Source: JBFGFX01 sp965232455 (lineage in GTDB: Bacteria; Pseudomonadota; Gammaproteobacteria; Steroidobacterales; Woeseiaceae). From it: 64,000 nt of DNA. This document shows, in pieces, positions 24,947 to 33,572 of this stretch. A program made the position numbers and the translations under genes. The first letter of the stretch is position 1. Each line of letters starts with the position of its first letter. The stretch spans positions 186,001-250,000 of the forward strand of contig OZ246981.1 in NCBI GenBank assembly GCA_965232455.1, written 5' to 3'. Under the pieces are notes generated by a model that was given only the letters and a program-made list of their open reading frames with translations, had not been told where the DNA came from and did no database searches.

Positions 24947-25546
24947 GTGGGCACAATCACATTTCCAGCATGGGCCAAGCCGGCATTGCTGCTTGCGGCA
25001 GGTATTCTGACCGGATTGCCCGCCCATGCTCAGGACACCGACGCCGAACGCCTCCAGGAAAACAAACGGCTTGCGCGCGCTTTTTACGACGACCTTTGGT
25101 TTAGCAACAATACCGATAACTACGCTCTTTACGTTGCAGAATCCTATGTCGTGCACGACATAGGGGAAAGAAAGAATGTGCGGGAACTCGCGGTTGAACA
25201 AAAGAACATCGCGGATTTCTTTTGGACGCACGGCAGGTTGTCCGGCAGGATCGACTATCAGGTCGCCGAGGGCGACCTGGTTGCAACCCGCTGGGTATCG
25301 GAGTTCGAGCCTGAATCGCTTTTCGGCCGTCTGCTGCTTGGCAGAACCTCCCTGCCCATCATCAACGTGTTTCGCTTCGAGGACGGCAGGATCGTCGAGT
25401 TCTGGAACCATCGTCACGACATCGACACGTCGCAGACGCTTGCCTACACGTTCAGGGGACTGCTGATCGGACTGGGTATTGCGCTGATTCCGTTTTTCTG
25501 GGCGATTCGGCTGCGGCGGCGGTTGAGGCACGCCGAACTGCGGTAG
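24947..25546 (+). CDS. Exported SnoaL/NTF2-like protein with C-terminal membrane anchor
   Basis: 199 residues. The GTG at 24947 is chosen for the AAGGAG six bases before it. N-terminal signal peptide (LLLAAGILTGLPAHA-Q), then a SnoaL-type domain (LARAFYDDLWFSNNTDNYAL, YVVHDIGERKN, FRFEDGRIVEFWNHRHDID), then a membrane helix at about 168-187 (FRGLLIGLGIALIPFFWAI) and a basic tail. This architecture places the domain in the periplasm. SnoaL-like domains include cyclases, isomerases and binding proteins; nothing here picks one. It follows the dehydrogenase by 46 bases. Confidence 0.7.
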   Translation: MGTITFPAWAKPALLLAAGILTGLPAHAQDTDAERLQENKRLARAFYDDLWFSNNTDNYALYVAESYVVHDIGERKNVRELAVEQKNIADFFWTHGRLSGRIDYQVAEGDLVATRWVSEFEPESLFGRLLLGRTSLPIINVFRFEDGRIVEFWNHRHDIDTSQTLAYTFRGLLIGLGIALIPFFWAIRLRRRLRHAELR

Positions 25547-25648
25547 CCGTGCCCGTTACTGCCGCTCCATGAGCGGTGTTTTCCTGTGCCCGTTGATTCC
25601 CGTTTTTTTGAATTGATCTGAAGCCCGAAGCTTCCAAGGATTTGTGCT

Positions 25649-26485
25649 GTGTACGAACTTCTACGAGACGTCGCCCGGCGTCCGGAACCGTTTTCCCGTT
25701 ACACCGTCCCGGAGTTGTGGACACGCCCCCATCTGGCAAGACAAATGCTTGATTTCCATCTGGATCAGGAGACTGATCTTGCATCGAGTCGCTTCGAGAC
25801 CATCGATCGGGTCGTTGATTGGATCGATTCTCAGCTGGAGCTCTCGGGAAAGCGGCTGTGTGATCTCGGCTGCGGGCCAGGGCTCTATGCTCTGCGTTTC
25901 GCGGAAAAAGGGGCTGACGTGACCGGTGTCGATTTTTCCGCCAATTCGTTGACGTACGCCGCGCGCTGCGCCGCGGAGAAAGAACAGGCAATCCGTTACG
26001 TGCATGCCGATTACCTGATCGATGAGTTGCCTGGCGGATTCGACGTGATAACACTCATTTACACCGACTATGGTGTTCTCTCGCCCGGGCAAAGGAGGTC
26101 TCTGCTGGGGCGGATGCAAAAAATGCTGAAACCCGGAGGGAATATCGTATTCGACGTTGCGGCAACGGGGGCTTTCAGTGACAGGGAGGGAGCGACCCGC
26201 ATAGAGAATCAGCTTATGGACGGTTTCTGGGCGGAGGGTGAATACGTCGGCATTCAGCGCACGTTCGTCTATCCGGAAGCGTTTGTGTCGCTCGATCGTT
26301 ACGTGATTGTCGAACCCGATACAACGTGGGAGATATTCAACTGGATGCAGTACTACACGCCGAAGAGATTGCGTACGGAGCTGAACGATGCGGGTTTTGA
26401 AGTTCTCGAGATGGTTGGAGGACTGGCCGGGGAGCCTTTGGGGAAGGACGGGAGTATCATTGGCGTAATCGCCTGCTTGAAGTAG
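25649..26485 (+). CDS. Class I SAM-dependent methyltransferase
   Basis: 278 residues from GTG. Motif I is CDLGCGPGLYALRFAEKGAD, followed by the acidic end of strand 2 (TGVDFS), motif post-I (RYVHADYLIDELPGGFDVIT) and MLKPGGNIVFDVA. The N-terminal 60 residues are helical (LWTRPHLARQMLDFHLDQET). A small-molecule O/N/C-methyltransferase is likely; the substrate is unknown. It is the fourth gene of the rightward run after the racemase-like gene. Confidence 0.8.
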   Translation: MYELLRDVARRPEPFSRYTVPELWTRPHLARQMLDFHLDQETDLASSRFETIDRVVDWIDSQLELSGKRLCDLGCGPGLYALRFAEKGADVTGVDFSANSLTYAARCAAEKEQAIRYVHADYLIDELPGGFDVITLIYTDYGVLSPGQRRSLLGRMQKMLKPGGNIVFDVAATGAFSDREGATRIENQLMDGFWAEGEYVGIQRTFVYPEAFVSLDRYVIVEPDTTWEIFNWMQYYTPKRLRTELNDAGFEVLEMVGGLAGEPLGKDGSIIGVIACLK

Positions 26486-26546
26486 GCGTGGCGCTGGTGC
26501 CGGCAGTCGTAGGCGTCACATTCCAGGTGCGCGGGAGACAATCTTG

Positions 26547-27248
26547 ATGAACGGGAAAGTAGCGATAGTAACTGCCGGCGGCAGTGGAATGGGCGCCGGC
26601 GCTGCGCGAAAGCTGGCTGCGGACGGGTTTCGGGTCGCCATTTTGTCGTCTTCCGGGAAGGGAGAAGCGCTTGCGCGAGATCTGGGCGGCATCGGCGTCA
26701 CCGGGTCCAACGAATCCAACGAGGACCTGAGCCGCTTGAAGGACGAAGTCGTCAAGCACTGGGGGCGCATAGACGTTCTCGTGAATAGCGCGGGGCACGG
26801 GCCGCGTGCTCCAATTCTCGAACTGACCGACGAAGACTGGCACCGTGGATTGGAGGTCTATTTTCTCAACGTCGTGCGTCCGACCCGCCTGGTGACGCCG
26901 ATCATGCAGCAGCAGAAGTCCGGTGTGATCTTGAACATATCGACGTTCGCGGCTTTTGAGCCCGACCCGGTGTTTCCGACGTCCGGTGTGTTCCGCTCCG
27001 GTCTTGCGGCTTACGCCAAGCTTTTTTCGGACCAATATGCGGCCGACAACATTCGAATGAACAACGTATTGCCGGGTTTCATCGACAGTCTGCCCGAAAA
27101 ACAGGAATTCCGGGACCGGATTCCGATGCAGCGTTACGGCAAAACGGAGGAAATCGCCGACGTAATCGCTTTTCTTGCTTCGGACGGGGGCGGCTACATC
27201 ACCGGACAGAACATCCGCGTTGACGGGGGTATCACCCGGTCGGTCTAG
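26547..27248 (+). CDS. Short-chain dehydrogenase/reductase-like protein without the YxxxK pair
   Basis: 233 residues from the ATG at 26547 (GGGAG upstream). The Rossmann motif is VTAGGSGMGAG (TGxxxGxG-like, residues 9-18), the NSAG motif is intact (VLVNSAGHGP), and Ser132 lies in NISTFAAF. Where the catalytic Tyr and Lys are expected, the sequence is PVFPTSGVFRSGLAAYAK: the usual Tyr position holds Thr145 or, by local alignment, Phe149, and no YxxxK is present. The C-terminus is canonical (IADVIAFLASDGGGYITGQN then IRVDGG). It may bind NAD(P) without standard dehydrogenase chemistry, or use a different proton donor. Confidence 0.8.
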   Translation: MNGKVAIVTAGGSGMGAGAARKLAADGFRVAILSSSGKGEALARDLGGIGVTGSNESNEDLSRLKDEVVKHWGRIDVLVNSAGHGPRAPILELTDEDWHRGLEVYFLNVVRPTRLVTPIMQQQKSGVILNISTFAAFEPDPVFPTSGVFRSGLAAYAKLFSDQYAADNIRMNNVLPGFIDSLPEKQEFRDRIPMQRYGKTEEIADVIAFLASDGGGYITGQNIRVDGGITRSV

Positions 27249-27272
27249 CCCGTAATCGGTGACGGATACAGG

Positions 27273-27782
27273 CTAGACCCTCACGGAGTCGGCGTGACAG
27301 ATGTCGAAGTACGACGGCGTTTCCTGATCCAGCGTCTCGGTTTTCAGGAATTCGGAAAACGGTTCGCTGAACACGCTCCACCGGGCTTTCCACCACGTTT
27401 GGAAACCCGGCCGGGAATAATAGGTCAGCATCAGGCGTTTCCACCCCGACCAGACCTCTTCTTCGAGGTAGCCCTTTTGGTATTGGTAAAACATGTTCTC
27501 GAAATAGTGAAAACACTGGAAAAAAATCTGAGAGATTCGAGCTTTTTCCTCGGGATTGAGCTGGTGGAAGTCTTCCATACCCTGGACGAACATGTATGAC
27601 AGTTCCGGCGTGCTGGCCATCGATTGGTTTAGAGCGCCGAAATCGGACACGATCGACTGATACGTAGACGTCCGTTCGGTTTCGGTGTTTTTCTTGATCT
27701 GAACGGCGAGATAGATCAACGAAATGACAACCGCAACGGAACTGACGAATTCACCGATATTGCCCAACTGATCCAATGACAC
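27273..27782 (-). CDS. Membrane-anchored protein of unknown function
   Basis: 169 residues from a GTG with GGGGGAG upstream; the frame is open further upstream but that part is arginine-rich and looks non-coding. One membrane helix lies near the N-terminus (FVSSVAVVISLIYLAVQ, residues 12-28), followed by a helical, aromatic-rich domain (FFQCFHYFENMFYQYQKGYL, WSGWKRLMLTYYSRPGFQTW). I recognise the pattern as common in gammaproteobacterial hypothetical proteins but know no function. It converges on the SDR gene. Confidence 0.65.
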   Translation of the reverse strand: MSLDQLGNIGEFVSSVAVVISLIYLAVQIKKNTETERTSTYQSIVSDFGALNQSMASTPELSYMFVQGMEDFHQLNPEEKARISQIFFQCFHYFENMFYQYQKGYLEEEVWSGWKRLMLTYYSRPGFQTWWKARWSVFSEPFSEFLKTETLDQETPSYFDICHADSVRV

Positions 27783-27867
27783 CGTGTCTCCCCCCGATAA
27801 AGAGCGCTCGGGGACTATAACCGATTCGCCGGATGTCCGTTGCTCCGCCCCGGTCGATCGCTCCGAT

Positions 27868-28266
27868 TTACTCCGCCGCACACGCGACCGCTTCCACCTC
27901 GACCAGCCAATCCGGACCGACCAGTCCGGCAACGTAGACGGTTGTGATCGCCGGGCGTACGCCGTCCAGCATTTCCTTTCGTACTTCAACCAGGCTGTCC
28001 ATGTCTTCACGACGTACCAGGAAGAACGACATTTTGACGATATCGCCGAGGCTCATGCCCGCCTCACGCAGGACGGCCTCGACGTTCCGTAATGCCTGCC
28101 GGCATTGGCCGTGAAAATCGGTGGGCAAATGACCCTCGGGCGACTCGCCGACCTGTCCGGATACGTAGACGGTCCTGGCCCGGGCGACGGTTTCGACGCC
28201 GTGCGCATAAATGCCGAAATACGGGTCCTTGACGGCAAACGGATTCAGTCGTTTTGATTCGGGCAT
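27868..28266 (-). CDS. RidA-family (YjgF/YER057c/UK114) protein
   Basis: 132 residues, start at 28266 with AGGGAG upstream. The family pattern is plain: TVYVSGQVGESPEGHL, QCRQALRNVEAVLREAGMSL, VKMSFFLVRREDMDSL, then RPAITTVYVAGLVGPDWLVE with the Arg that binds the carboxylate of imines, and a final VEVEAVAC. RidA proteins hydrolyse enamine/imine intermediates; one branch contains 2-aminomuconate deaminase. Given the aminomuconic-semialdehyde-type dehydrogenase nearby, such a role is possible but not shown. A LysR regulator starts divergently about 110 bases away. Confidence 0.85.
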   Translation of the reverse strand: MPESKRLNPFAVKDPYFGIYAHGVETVARARTVYVSGQVGESPEGHLPTDFHGQCRQALRNVEAVLREAGMSLGDIVKMSFFLVRREDMDSLVEVRKEMLDGVRPAITTVYVAGLVGPDWLVEVEAVACAAE

Positions 28267-28374
28267 CGGCGTTTCTCCCTGGGTTAGTTGACATCTGAAA
28301 GAGGATAAAGCTTGCAAAAACGGCGAAAAAGGCCGTATAAGAGGCTTCATTATTTACTTTTGGTCAATAATCTG

Positions 28375-29265
28375 GTGAAAACGCGAAATCTGACCGCCCT
28401 GGCCGCAACCGTGCAGGTTGCCGAGCAGGGCACGTTCGCGGGCGCCTCCCGCGAGCTGGGCCTTTCCACCTCGGCGGTCAGTAAGGCGATTGCCCGCCTC
28501 GAACGGGAATTCGGCGTCAAGCTCTTTCGACGCACCACCCGAAGCGTCAGTCTCACGCCCGAGGGCGAGCGTTTCGTTCAGGGCGTCAAGCCGCTGCTCG
28601 CCGAATTGGACGCGTTGGCGGACGAAGTCGTAGACAGTTCGGCCGAGCCGAGGGGTCTGCTCAGGATCAGCGCGCCGGTGACGTATGCGCGAACGGTGCT
28701 TGCGCCCTGCGTTGCCGAGTTTCGTCGTCGATTTGAAGAAGTGCAGGTCGATCTGCTTCTCGACGACCGCGACGTCGATCTGGCCGCTGGGCAGGTCGAC
28801 GTCGCCGTCCGGACGGGTGCATTGCCGGACAATGTCAACCTCGTTGCGAGACGGCTGTTCGACGATCCGCTCGTCAGCTGTGCGGCGCCCGATTATCTCG
28901 GTCGTTACGGTGAACCGATGACACCGGATGACCTGCGCCATCACCATTGCCTGAGCTTCAGAAACCCCAGGACCGGCCGCGCGGCACCGTGGGTTTTCGC
29001 GGGCAACGATCGCCGGCGGATGCCCGCCACGATCACTATCAACGACGTCGAGGCGGTGAGCCACGCAGCGTCTTCCGGCGCGGGTATCGCCCAGTTGCCG
29101 GGTTACCTGGCGAACCGGTGTATCGAAGCCGGTCGTCTGCGGGAAGTGCTGCGGGCGTATCGCCCACCGGACGTACCGTTTTCCGCGCTCTATCTGGATC
29201 GGCGTTTCGTTTCACCGCGAATTCGGGTTTTTATCGACTATTTGCTGACGATAGTCCCACGGTGA
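28375..29265 (+). CDS. LysR-family transcription regulator
   Basis: About 296 residues from the GTG at 28375; a TTG 21 codons earlier is possible but adds a basic stretch unlike the family. The helix-turn-helix is residues 3-62 (NLTALAATVQVAEQGTFAGA, SRELGLSTSAVSKAIARLER, FGVKLFRRTTRSVSLTPEG), and the effector domain follows (LRISAPVTYARTVLAPCVAE, VDVAVRTGALPDNVNLVARR). It is of the CrgA/DsdC-like subtype with the LFxRTTRSVSLT signature. It lies divergent from the RidA gene, the typical LysR-target arrangement. Confidence 0.88.
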   Translation: MKTRNLTALAATVQVAEQGTFAGASRELGLSTSAVSKAIARLEREFGVKLFRRTTRSVSLTPEGERFVQGVKPLLAELDALADEVVDSSAEPRGLLRISAPVTYARTVLAPCVAEFRRRFEEVQVDLLLDDRDVDLAAGQVDVAVRTGALPDNVNLVARRLFDDPLVSCAAPDYLGRYGEPMTPDDLRHHHCLSFRNPRTGRAAPWVFAGNDRRRMPATITINDVEAVSHAASSGAGIAQLPGYLANRCIEAGRLREVLRAYRPPDVPFSALYLDRRFVSPRIRVFIDYLLTIVPR

Positions 29266-29366
29266 CTCGGCGAACCGGCGCTCGCCTTGCCCGTTCGGGT
29301 GTTACCTTCTTACGATGGCAGGCGCGTGGCGTGCTAACGAATAGCGCGAGGCCGATGTCCGAACGG

Positions 29367-30323
29367 TCATTGATCCGGTTTCGTGTAATGGATGTCTCCG
29401 CGCGCCAGTCGCTCGGACGCGATGCAGCTCGCGTAAATAAATTCGTTGACCGGAGTGTCCACGCCGGCGCTCTTGCCCAATCTGATGACCGCGCCGGTTT
29501 GCGCCTCGAGCTCGGAGGGTCTGCCGGCCATGAGGTCTCGCTGCATGGAAGACGTGCCGGACTCCGGCAGACCGTCAACCATCGCCAGCGTCTTCGTTAT
29601 CGCGTCTTCCCGGAGCGCGACGCCCCGCGCGACGGCGACGTCGTACACCTCGTGCATGGCGCGTTCCAGAAGCCGCCGCGGTTCCGGCTGTTGCCGGAAA
29701 ACGCCCATGGGGGCCCGTGTGACGGCGCCGACTCCGCTGGTCGAAGATATAAACAAAAACTTCATCCAGAGCGCGGCGTTGATGTCCTCCGGAATATCGA
29801 CGTCGATGCCCCGGGCCTCCGAGAAAAGTCTTTCGAGCGCATTGATGCGGTCTGTCCGTCGATTGTCGAGTTCGCCGAATTTCACGAACGGTTCTTCAAC
29901 CGCGGCATGACGGATGACGCCGGGTTCTTCGATATAGGCGATGATGCCGCAGAGGCCGGGAACGATTCGCTCGTGCCCCAGCGCCGCAGCCAGCTGCTCC
30001 GGCGCCTCGACGCCGTTGAGAAGCGGCAGCACCACCGTTTGGTCTCCAAGCAGCGGGCGGATTTCTCCGGCCGCGTCATGGATTTGCCACGCTTTGACGC
30101 AAACCAGCACCAAGTCGGGTCGGAAGGATTCGTCGACCTTGTCGGTCGCGACAACCGACGGCAGGTGAATGTCGCCGCATATGCTGCGCAGGTGCAGTCC
30201 GTCGGCCCGGATTGCCTCCAGGTGCGCGCCGCGCGCTACGAATACCACTTCTTCACCGGCTTCGGCCAGGCGCGCTCCGAAATAGCCGCCAACGCCGCCC
30301 GTACCAAAAATAACGACTCGCAT
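29367..30323 (-). CDS. panE: Ketopantoate reductase family protein (2-dehydropantoate 2-reductase)
   Basis: 318 residues. N-terminal NADPH site MRVVIFGTGGVGGYFGARLA, then LVLVCVKAWQIHDA (VK motif), LPLLNGVEAPEQLAAALG (NGxxxxE), and the catalytic Lys in NAALWMKFLFISSTSG. The C-terminal half has SSMQRDLMAGRPSELEAQTG, the SxxxD/E substrate motif. The length and all motifs fit PanE, which makes pantoate for CoA; homologues outside that pathway exist, and no other pantothenate gene is nearby, so the exact substrate is not certain. Confidence 0.82.
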   Translation of the reverse strand: MRVVIFGTGGVGGYFGARLAEAGEEVVFVARGAHLEAIRADGLHLRSICGDIHLPSVVATDKVDESFRPDLVLVCVKAWQIHDAAGEIRPLLGDQTVVLPLLNGVEAPEQLAAALGHERIVPGLCGIIAYIEEPGVIRHAAVEEPFVKFGELDNRRTDRINALERLFSEARGIDVDIPEDINAALWMKFLFISSTSGVGAVTRAPMGVFRQQPEPRRLLERAMHEVYDVAVARGVALREDAITKTLAMVDGLPESGTSSMQRDLMAGRPSELEAQTGAVIRLGKSAGVDTPVNEFIYASCIASERLARGDIHYTKPDQ

Positions 30324-30525
30324 CCCTCGCCCTCAATCACATACTATCGACAATTCATCGTCCGTCACCGCAGACCTCGATCGTGCAGTTATCCCCCGTT
30401 TCGCCCCGTCATCGCCACCACTGGACTCGGCAACCGTGTACTGTCCTGTCTTTCGGCCTGTCGGCGACGTGCCCGATAGTAATACATTGCGCCGCACGCC
30501 GAGATCCGCGTTTATGCCCTAGCCT

Positions 30526-31896
30526 ATGATCGAGCACAAGCCCCATCCGCGCCTGCCGCGGGGTCTCTCCCTGTTCGGCGACGAGCACGGCGTTCGCCAG
30601 ATTCAGTTTCTCGCGGACACGACGTGGGTGGACGACGACGGAAAGCGGCACGTGGAGCAGCAGATATTCGACGCCCTGTTCGACATGATACGCGCTGCTC
30701 GACGGCTGGTGGTCGTCGACATGTTTCTGTTCAACGCCTTTCAGGGAAGGGTTCCGGAAACGACGCGCCTGCTGTCCACGGAACTGGTCGAGACACTGAT
30801 TGCGCAGAAATCGGCGTACCCGGACATCGAACTCGTGGTCATCACGGACCCTATCAACACGATCTACGGCCTACGGCCGTCCGAGCAGTTCGAGCGCCTG
30901 ACGAACGCCGGCGTTTCAGTCGTGATTACCGACCTGACAAAGCTGCGCGACAGCAATCCCGTCTACTCCTGGATCTGGCGCTGGTTTATTCGTCCCTTCG
31001 GCGTAGGCAGGGGAGGGTTCCTGAGCAACCCGCTGGTGCGGCACGAAAAAGCGACCATCCGCAGCTATCTGTCGGCGATGAACTTCAAAGCCAATCATCG
31101 CAAACTGATACTTGCCGACGGCGGCGATGATTGGTTCGGCCTGGTCACTTCCGCGAATCCCCATGATGCCAGCAGCGCCCATCACAACGTTGCAATCAAG
31201 TTCGCCGGGGCCGCCGTTGCCGATTTGCTGTTGTCGGAGAACGCGGTATTGGAGTTTTCAGGACAGGCAACGATACACGCCGATTTCCCACCGGTGGCGG
31301 AAGCAAGCGACACGTTCGTGCGGGTACTGACGGAGCGGGCGGTTAAAACCGCCGCGCTGCAACTGATCGACGGCGCGGCACCCGGGGAACGCATCGATCT
31401 GGCAACCTTTTACCTGTCCGATCGCGTCGTCGTGCGGTCGCTGATGGCTGCTCACGATCGCGGCGTGGTTTTGCGCGTGCTGCTGGATCCGAACAAAGAC
31501 GCGTTTGGGCACGACAAGCGCGGCATCCCGAACCGTCCGGTGGCCGCCGAGCTGGTACGGGCCGGCGTAAGCGTTCGATGGGTTCACACGCATGGCGAGC
31601 AGTGCCACGCAAAAACGCTGTTGCGCACGTCAGGTGACGGTGAAGGGATGATTCTGCTGGGCTCCACCAATCTCACGCGGCGTAATCTCGACGATTTCAA
31701 CCTGGAGACAAACGTGCTCGTTCGATCGCCGGTTTCATCGGAGGTGTTCGTCGACGCCCAGTCGCATTTCAGTGCGCTTTGGGAGAATCGTCCGCAACGG
31801 ACTTTCAGCGTTCCCTACGAACACTATCGAAACGAGTCCATCTGGAAGCGTCTGGACTATCGCTTCGGGGAGGCCAGCGGGATCAGTACCTACTGA
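30526..31896 (+). CDS. Phospholipase D family protein (cardiolipin-synthase-like)
   Basis: 456 residues without a signal peptide. Two HKD-type motifs: NHRKLILADGGDDWFGLVTS with ANPHD (near residue 190), and CHAKTLLRTSGDGEGMILLG with STN (near 362). These are the paired half-sites of the PLD superfamily. VVVDMFLFNAFQG and ATFYLSDRVVVRSLMAAHDR are the usual strands before each. It could be a cardiolipin synthase or a phosphodiesterase; there are no N-terminal membrane helices of the ClsA type. The 200 bases before it show no further gene. Confidence 0.8.
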   Translation: MIEHKPHPRLPRGLSLFGDEHGVRQIQFLADTTWVDDDGKRHVEQQIFDALFDMIRAARRLVVVDMFLFNAFQGRVPETTRLLSTELVETLIAQKSAYPDIELVVITDPINTIYGLRPSEQFERLTNAGVSVVITDLTKLRDSNPVYSWIWRWFIRPFGVGRGGFLSNPLVRHEKATIRSYLSAMNFKANHRKLILADGGDDWFGLVTSANPHDASSAHHNVAIKFAGAAVADLLLSENAVLEFSGQATIHADFPPVAEASDTFVRVLTERAVKTAALQLIDGAAPGERIDLATFYLSDRVVVRSLMAAHDRGVVLRVLLDPNKDAFGHDKRGIPNRPVAAELVRAGVSVRWVHTHGEQCHAKTLLRTSGDGEGMILLGSTNLTRRNLDDFNLETNVLVRSPVSSEVFVDAQSHFSALWENRPQRTFSVPYEHYRNESIWKRLDYRFGEASGISTY

Positions 31897-31981
31897 TCGT
31901 CGGAACGCGGTCGAGGGCGGCGGCGCCGAACACGGCCAAGCCTGACAACCCGATCAGCGGCGGGTGTCCGGCGCGTCGCCG

Positions 31982-33379
31982 TCAGCATTCGATGAAACTT
32001 ACCGGGACTTCGATCACGTTCGTGGCCAGTCCCCCGCGCGAGGTTTCCTTGTATTTGTCCTGCATGTCCCGGCCCGTCTCACGCATTGTCTTGATCACCT
32101 TGTCGAGGGACACGAAGTGGTCACCGTCGCCGCGAAGCGCCAGCCGCGAGGCGTTGATCGCCTTTACCGACGCCATCGCGTTGCGCTCGATGCACGGAAC
32201 CTGAACGAGCCCGCCGATCGGATCGCAGGTTAACCCCAGGTTGTGCTCCATCGCGATCTCCGCCGCGTTTTCGACCTGCGACGCGTTGCCGCCGAGCACT
32301 TCGGTCAGTCCGCCGGCCGCCATCGAACAGGCGGAGCCGACCTCTCCCTGACAACCCACTTCCGCGCCGCTGATCGACGCATTCCGCTTGAAAAGAAGGC
32401 CTATCGCGCCGGCAGTCAGCAGGAAGCGGACCACGCCGTCGTCGTTTGCGCCGGGGACGAATCGCATGTAGTAGTGCAGAACCGCCGGGATGATGCCCGC
32501 GGCGCCGTTTGTCGGTGCGGTGACTACGCGGCCGCCCACCGCGTTTTCCTCATTCACCGCAAGCGCATAAAGGTTGACCCAGTCCACGATCGTCAACGGG
32601 TCTTTGAGGGCTGCTTCGGGCTGGCCGGCGAGCTGCTCGTACATGGCGGCCGCGCGCCGCTTCACCTTCAAGCCGGGCATCAGCCCCGTGCTCCGGCAGC
32701 CTTTTTCGACGCAGGCCTGCATCGCGTTCCAGATGTCCAGCAGCTTCGAGCGTATTTCCGATTCTTCCCGCCAGACCCGCTCATTCCGCATCATCAGATC
32801 GCTGATACTCATGCTTTCCGATTCGCAAATCGCGAGCAATTCGTCGCCGCTCTCGAAGGGAAACGGCAAATCGGCGTCCGTCTCCGTGATGACCGGATCG
32901 TCGGTCTTGTCTTCGCTGACGACAAACCCGCCGCCAACCGAATAATAGACGCGCTGCAGGAGTTCGGTTCCGTCGGGACCCAGAGCCATGAATCGCATGC
33001 CGTTCGGATGGCCGGGCAGTGATTCGCGCTTCTCGAAGACCAGGTCGCTGCCAAGATCGAAACCCAGCGGCTGCTTACCCAGCAACGGCAGGGTTTGTTC
33101 GCTTTTTACACGTTCGATGAAATCGGGAACGCCATCGACGTCAACCGTCTCGGGCGCCTCCCCCGCCAGTCCGAGAACGACCGCCTTGTCGGTGCCGTGC
33201 CCCCTGCCGGTGGCGCCGAGCGAGCCGTAGAGTCGCACGATGAGCCTGTCTACGTTGGGCAAATGTCCTCTTTCGGCGAGGCGCGTGACAAAGGTTGACG
33301 CCGCGCGCATCGGGCCGACCGTGTGCGAGCTCGACGGGCCGATACCGATCGTAAACAGGTCAAATACGCTGATGGCCAT
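31982..33379 (-). CDS. sdaA: L-serine ammonia-lyase (L-serine dehydratase), iron-sulfur type
   Basis: 465 residues, single-chain form. The beta domain starts SVFDLFTIGIGPSSSHTVGP and holds YGSLGATGRGHGTDKAVVLG; the alpha domain has GGRVVTAPTNGAAGIIPAVL, SGAEVGCQGEVGSACSMAAG and LGLTCDPIGGLVQVPCIERN, with the conserved cysteines that hold the 4Fe-4S cluster. It converts L-serine to pyruvate and ammonia. It stands alone, converging on the PLD-family gene. Confidence 0.93.
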   Translation of the reverse strand: MAISVFDLFTIGIGPSSSHTVGPMRAASTFVTRLAERGHLPNVDRLIVRLYGSLGATGRGHGTDKAVVLGLAGEAPETVDVDGVPDFIERVKSEQTLPLLGKQPLGFDLGSDLVFEKRESLPGHPNGMRFMALGPDGTELLQRVYYSVGGGFVVSEDKTDDPVITETDADLPFPFESGDELLAICESESMSISDLMMRNERVWREESEIRSKLLDIWNAMQACVEKGCRSTGLMPGLKVKRRAAAMYEQLAGQPEAALKDPLTIVDWVNLYALAVNEENAVGGRVVTAPTNGAAGIIPAVLHYYMRFVPGANDDGVVRFLLTAGAIGLLFKRNASISGAEVGCQGEVGSACSMAAGGLTEVLGGNASQVENAAEIAMEHNLGLTCDPIGGLVQVPCIERNAMASVKAINASRLALRGDGDHFVSLDKVIKTMRETGRDMQDKYKETSRGGLATNVIEVPVSFIEC

Positions 33380-33572
33380 TGCGGTAGGAACTTCCGGTTG
33401 CTGGGCGGGGGGATCTGCGGCACATTATCGACAATTCCGGCGGCACTTGCACCGAACTGCAACGCCGAATTGCGAAAAAATCGCCGCTGGCGTGGCTACG
33501 ATCTGGTTTGAGATAGGTTCTGGTGTAAAGTCTCGTTCAGAACGTCGATGTCGACGAAACAGGACAACATGG

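Noticed and set aside
28947..30479. Open frame of 510 codons spanning the LysR gene end and the panE gene in other frames
   Set aside because: No protein motif, and it overlaps two well-supported genes.
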